Part shown: positions 61,629 to 64,000 of the stretch, in pieces
Layout: every line of letters starts with the position of its first letter
How positions within the stretch are numbered: the first letter of the stretch is position 1
Origin: Aphelocoma coerulescens
Lineage: Eukaryota > Chordata > Aves > Passeriformes > Corvidae
Length of the DNA stretch: 64,000 bases
Assembly: GCF_041296385.1 (NCBI RefSeq)
Contig: NC_091013.1
Span: 32,993,001 to 33,057,000 of the forward strand
Direction: 5' to 3'
The notes under the pieces: model-generated
Databases searched by the model: none
Seen by the model: only the letters and a program-made list of their open reading frames with translations
What the model was told of the DNA's origin: nothing
Made by a program: the position numbers and the translations under genes

Positions 61629-64000
61629 ATGAAAGCACACAGATCTGACATTGCTCTAGTGACCGGCCTTTTAACCTAAGGCAACAAAAAGACTGAAGGG
61701 GCCATGGGAGAACAGGTATTCCAGCACTACAAATCTGGGGTGAATATGTAAATTTGCAAATTCTGTTTAATCAATTTATCAGAAATTCAGACTTCACAGT
61801 CCACATGGGAGTACAGTGTCCAACATCCAAAGGGCATTTGTCAACTAACTGCCCATAATTATGCTTGTAGGTCCTGGATGTTGCTTGTTATATGCTAATT
61901 GAGTGCCTCTGGGTAGCTGCCAGTGGTGTTAATTTATCTTAAAATCCCTTCACGGTTTAATTACCTTTCAGACCTCCAGGCATTACTGTTATCATAGAAG
62001 AACTTTGGGTGGCATGCCTGTCTTCAGATCCAAGCCATTTATAAACCCCCTAAATGTTTCATCTATGGTAATAATCTAGATTCTTTGTAGAGCCGACTGA
62101 GAGAAAAGATTCATTTCTCTCAAGGTATCCCTTTTAGACACCCGTTTTAAATATTCAGAAGGAAATGTTTATGCAAACTAATCTCTTTTTAAATTGTCTA
62201 AGAGGCATATAGGTGCTAAAAATCTCAGGCAGCTGAAAGAAATTCATTTTTGGCTACTACTCTTGCTGCAGAATGCTGTGGAAATCAGGGAGAATTATTT
62301 TTATAAGCAGAACTTGCAACTACAAGCAGTCACTCAGTATTCTCAGTAATCTCTTTGAAAAGAACTTAATTTTGAAAATACTGCATAAATGTTTTAGGGC
62401 ATAAAATATGCATGTATTTGTATACTTTTCAGTGTTAAAAGTTACTTCAGGTGGACATGATGCTAGAAACGTTGCCATCTCTCAGTCTTGGCTAGTAAGC
62501 ATTTTAACTCACACAGACTTGTTCATGTAAGTCAAAAGAAATGATGCTATGGTTTGAGGTGAACAATAATTACTTTCATGTTTGAATTAATGTTTAATTG
62601 TAAAATAATAGACTGGAATTTGTTTAACCTTAAACATTTAGATGTACTAAGAGACCAAGAATGAAAGCATCATTAAATAATGAATTTATCTATTTGAAAA
62701 CAAGAGCACACTCAGGGGCCATATAGGTAATTGGAAAACTGTAAATCTAGAAGAGCTGGATTGCAAACATGATGAGAAATTCAAGCCAAATTCCTGAAAC
62801 TCCAAGGGAGACCATATGAAATATGAGTAGTGTTTTCTTCCTTAAAATAGATCGTTCTATTAATAGAAGCCTGAAGAGATGCATCCATGCTGAAATGCTT
62901 TGGCTTGACATCAAATGTAGTTTGCTCTCTGACATTTGGAAATATCTCTCAAAATGATGTTAATGTTGACTTTGGATGCATTAGAAATTCTTTTTACTGG
63001 GATGCTTTTGATGCTTTTGCACTTGTTACGGAGGAATACTGAGAAGATGTTATTATGAATAATAAGTAAGGTTTTAGACTAGTATCTACATTGTTTTCTT
63101 CCTACAAAGGATATAAAAATGTATTGAGACAGCAGACTCCTACAGAACACAATTAATTAATTTGTAAAATTACCTACTACTTTTATATTCAGATGAATAC
63201 AAGTATGAATCTGAAAGGGTAAACACAGCTGTGTCTGGCTCTACCTAAGAATTTTGCAGTGCAAATGATGGATAGTTTCCTCCTAAAACAGGAGTATGTT
63301 TTTCACTTTTTTCATTTTTCATTGATCTCTCCTAGAGGACTCTTGAAAATATTAGTTTCAGCTCTGACTGCTCTGTTTCTGTTTATAGTGCTGCCAAACA
63401 CAGGAGCATTTTACTACATAACTTTGAACTCCTGAGCTTTGAGTGACATATACTGCTTGTACATTACTTCCCTTTGCTCTCTGTGATCAGGGTATTTGTG
63501 CATCTGTAACGTTTTTCTTTTTTCTTTTACAACAAGAAAGCAACACTCACTTTTTTTAGGGATGTTGCAATCATGTGTTCTAGCTGTGTGTTTTTTCACC
63601 TTAATAATTTTTGACACATGAACCAAGCCTTTTGCATTCACCAGAATGTACTGCTATCTCTGGAAGGCATGGATTATTGAAGTGAGTGCTCAGGATGTTA
63701 TGCTATGACTGTAAATGTGCATTTAGATTTATTTATTTAGATAATGCAACTCTTTCACCATGAGGAGCATGATTAAATGGAATAAATACTTGTGTGGGTT
63801 TTTTTCCATGGCCTTAACAATCAGCTGGGAGATGAAAGACGCAGAACACTCCACCAAGTGCAGTGTTGAGAATAAAGATTAAATGGAGAGTATAAATTCT
63901 GTGGCTTGTTTAATCTTTCTGCTTATTATGACAGTCATCGTCTGGGGCTACCAAACAAGAGGTAGCATTCTGCTTCTCCTTCTCCCCTGTGCATTTGATA

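Larger units (their letters stand above)
22403..64000 (+). other. GABRG3: GABRG3 intron 3, partial (phase 0, runs off the window)
   Basis: Everything from the exon 3 donor to the right edge, at least 41.6 kb, appears intronic. I looked for the exon 4 hallmarks (EYQIDIFFAQTW at its start, HWITTPN further in) and saw none on the + strand. A very long intron here fits the large size of vertebrate GABRG3. Apart from the listed LTR, CR1 and simple repeats, the intervals 22.4-26.7, 27.7-36.2, 36.8-39.0, 39.2-42.5, 43.5-46.6 and 48.0-64.0 kb are AT-rich single-copy-looking DNA with only short random frames. Old decayed repeats may be hidden in it. Confidence 0.88.

Noticed and set aside
1..64000. 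CRISPR arrays, bacterial defence systems, tRNA or rRNA genes
   Set aside because: No regularly spaced repeats, no operon-like gene packing, and no cloverleaf or rRNA signature seen. The window is vertebrate nuclear DNA.

Overview
The window reads as nuclear DNA from a bird, most likely a passerine. Three things point to this: short GT-AG exons scattered through AT-rich non-coding DNA, several 5'-truncated CR1 LINE 3' ends (the dominant avian LINE), and solo endogenous-retrovirus LTRs of types I recognise from avian and especially songbird genomes. The species cannot be fixed from the sequence. There are no bacterial-type operons, CRISPR arrays or recognisable tRNA/rRNA genes.

The only protein-coding gene I can support is the 5' part of GABRG3, the gamma-3 subunit of the GABA-A receptor, on the + strand. 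Exon 1 carries the signal peptide (CDS 5816-5868). Exon 2 is 9114-9262 and exon 3 is 22335-22402. The three exons join in phase into 90 residues that closely match the gamma-3 N-terminus. Exon 4, which starts the next part of the ligand-binding domain, is not in the window, so intron 3 runs from 22403 past the right edge (at least 41.6 kb). In vertebrates GABRA5 normally lies just upstream on the same strand, so 1-2770 is probably the GABRA5-GABRG3 intergenic interval, but no GABRA5 coding exon is visible.

Layout: 1-2770 is intergenic, with a perfect 22-bp palindrome near 2263 and two exon-like segments of unknown status. 2775-3720 is a first CpG island without a recognised gene. 3720-4850 is ordinary spacer. 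4850-6450 is a second CpG island holding the GABRG3 promoter (TATA box, matching initiator, a 100-nt predicted 5' UTR with a start-stop uORF) and exon 1. 5869-9113 is intron 1, with a 54-bp TA repeat. 9263-22334 is intron 2, with CR1 remnants and a 29-bp minisatellite. 22403-64000 is the start of intron 3, with two abutting LTR-like segments (26.7-27.4 kb), two CR1 copies (36.2 and 42.5 kb), an ERVL-type LTR remnant (39.0 kb) and a complete 1370-bp solo LTR with a 5-bp target-site duplication (46601-47970).

All four CR1 copies and the smaller LTR pieces lie antisense to GABRG3, while the complete solo LTR lies sense and brings a poly(A) signal into the intron. Most other reading frames are chance frames in GC-rich or intronic DNA. 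I found no convincing new gene system. The best leads are regulatory: the start-stop uORF, the paired CpG islands, homeodomain/octamer-rich islands in the introns, and the sense-oriented LTR.
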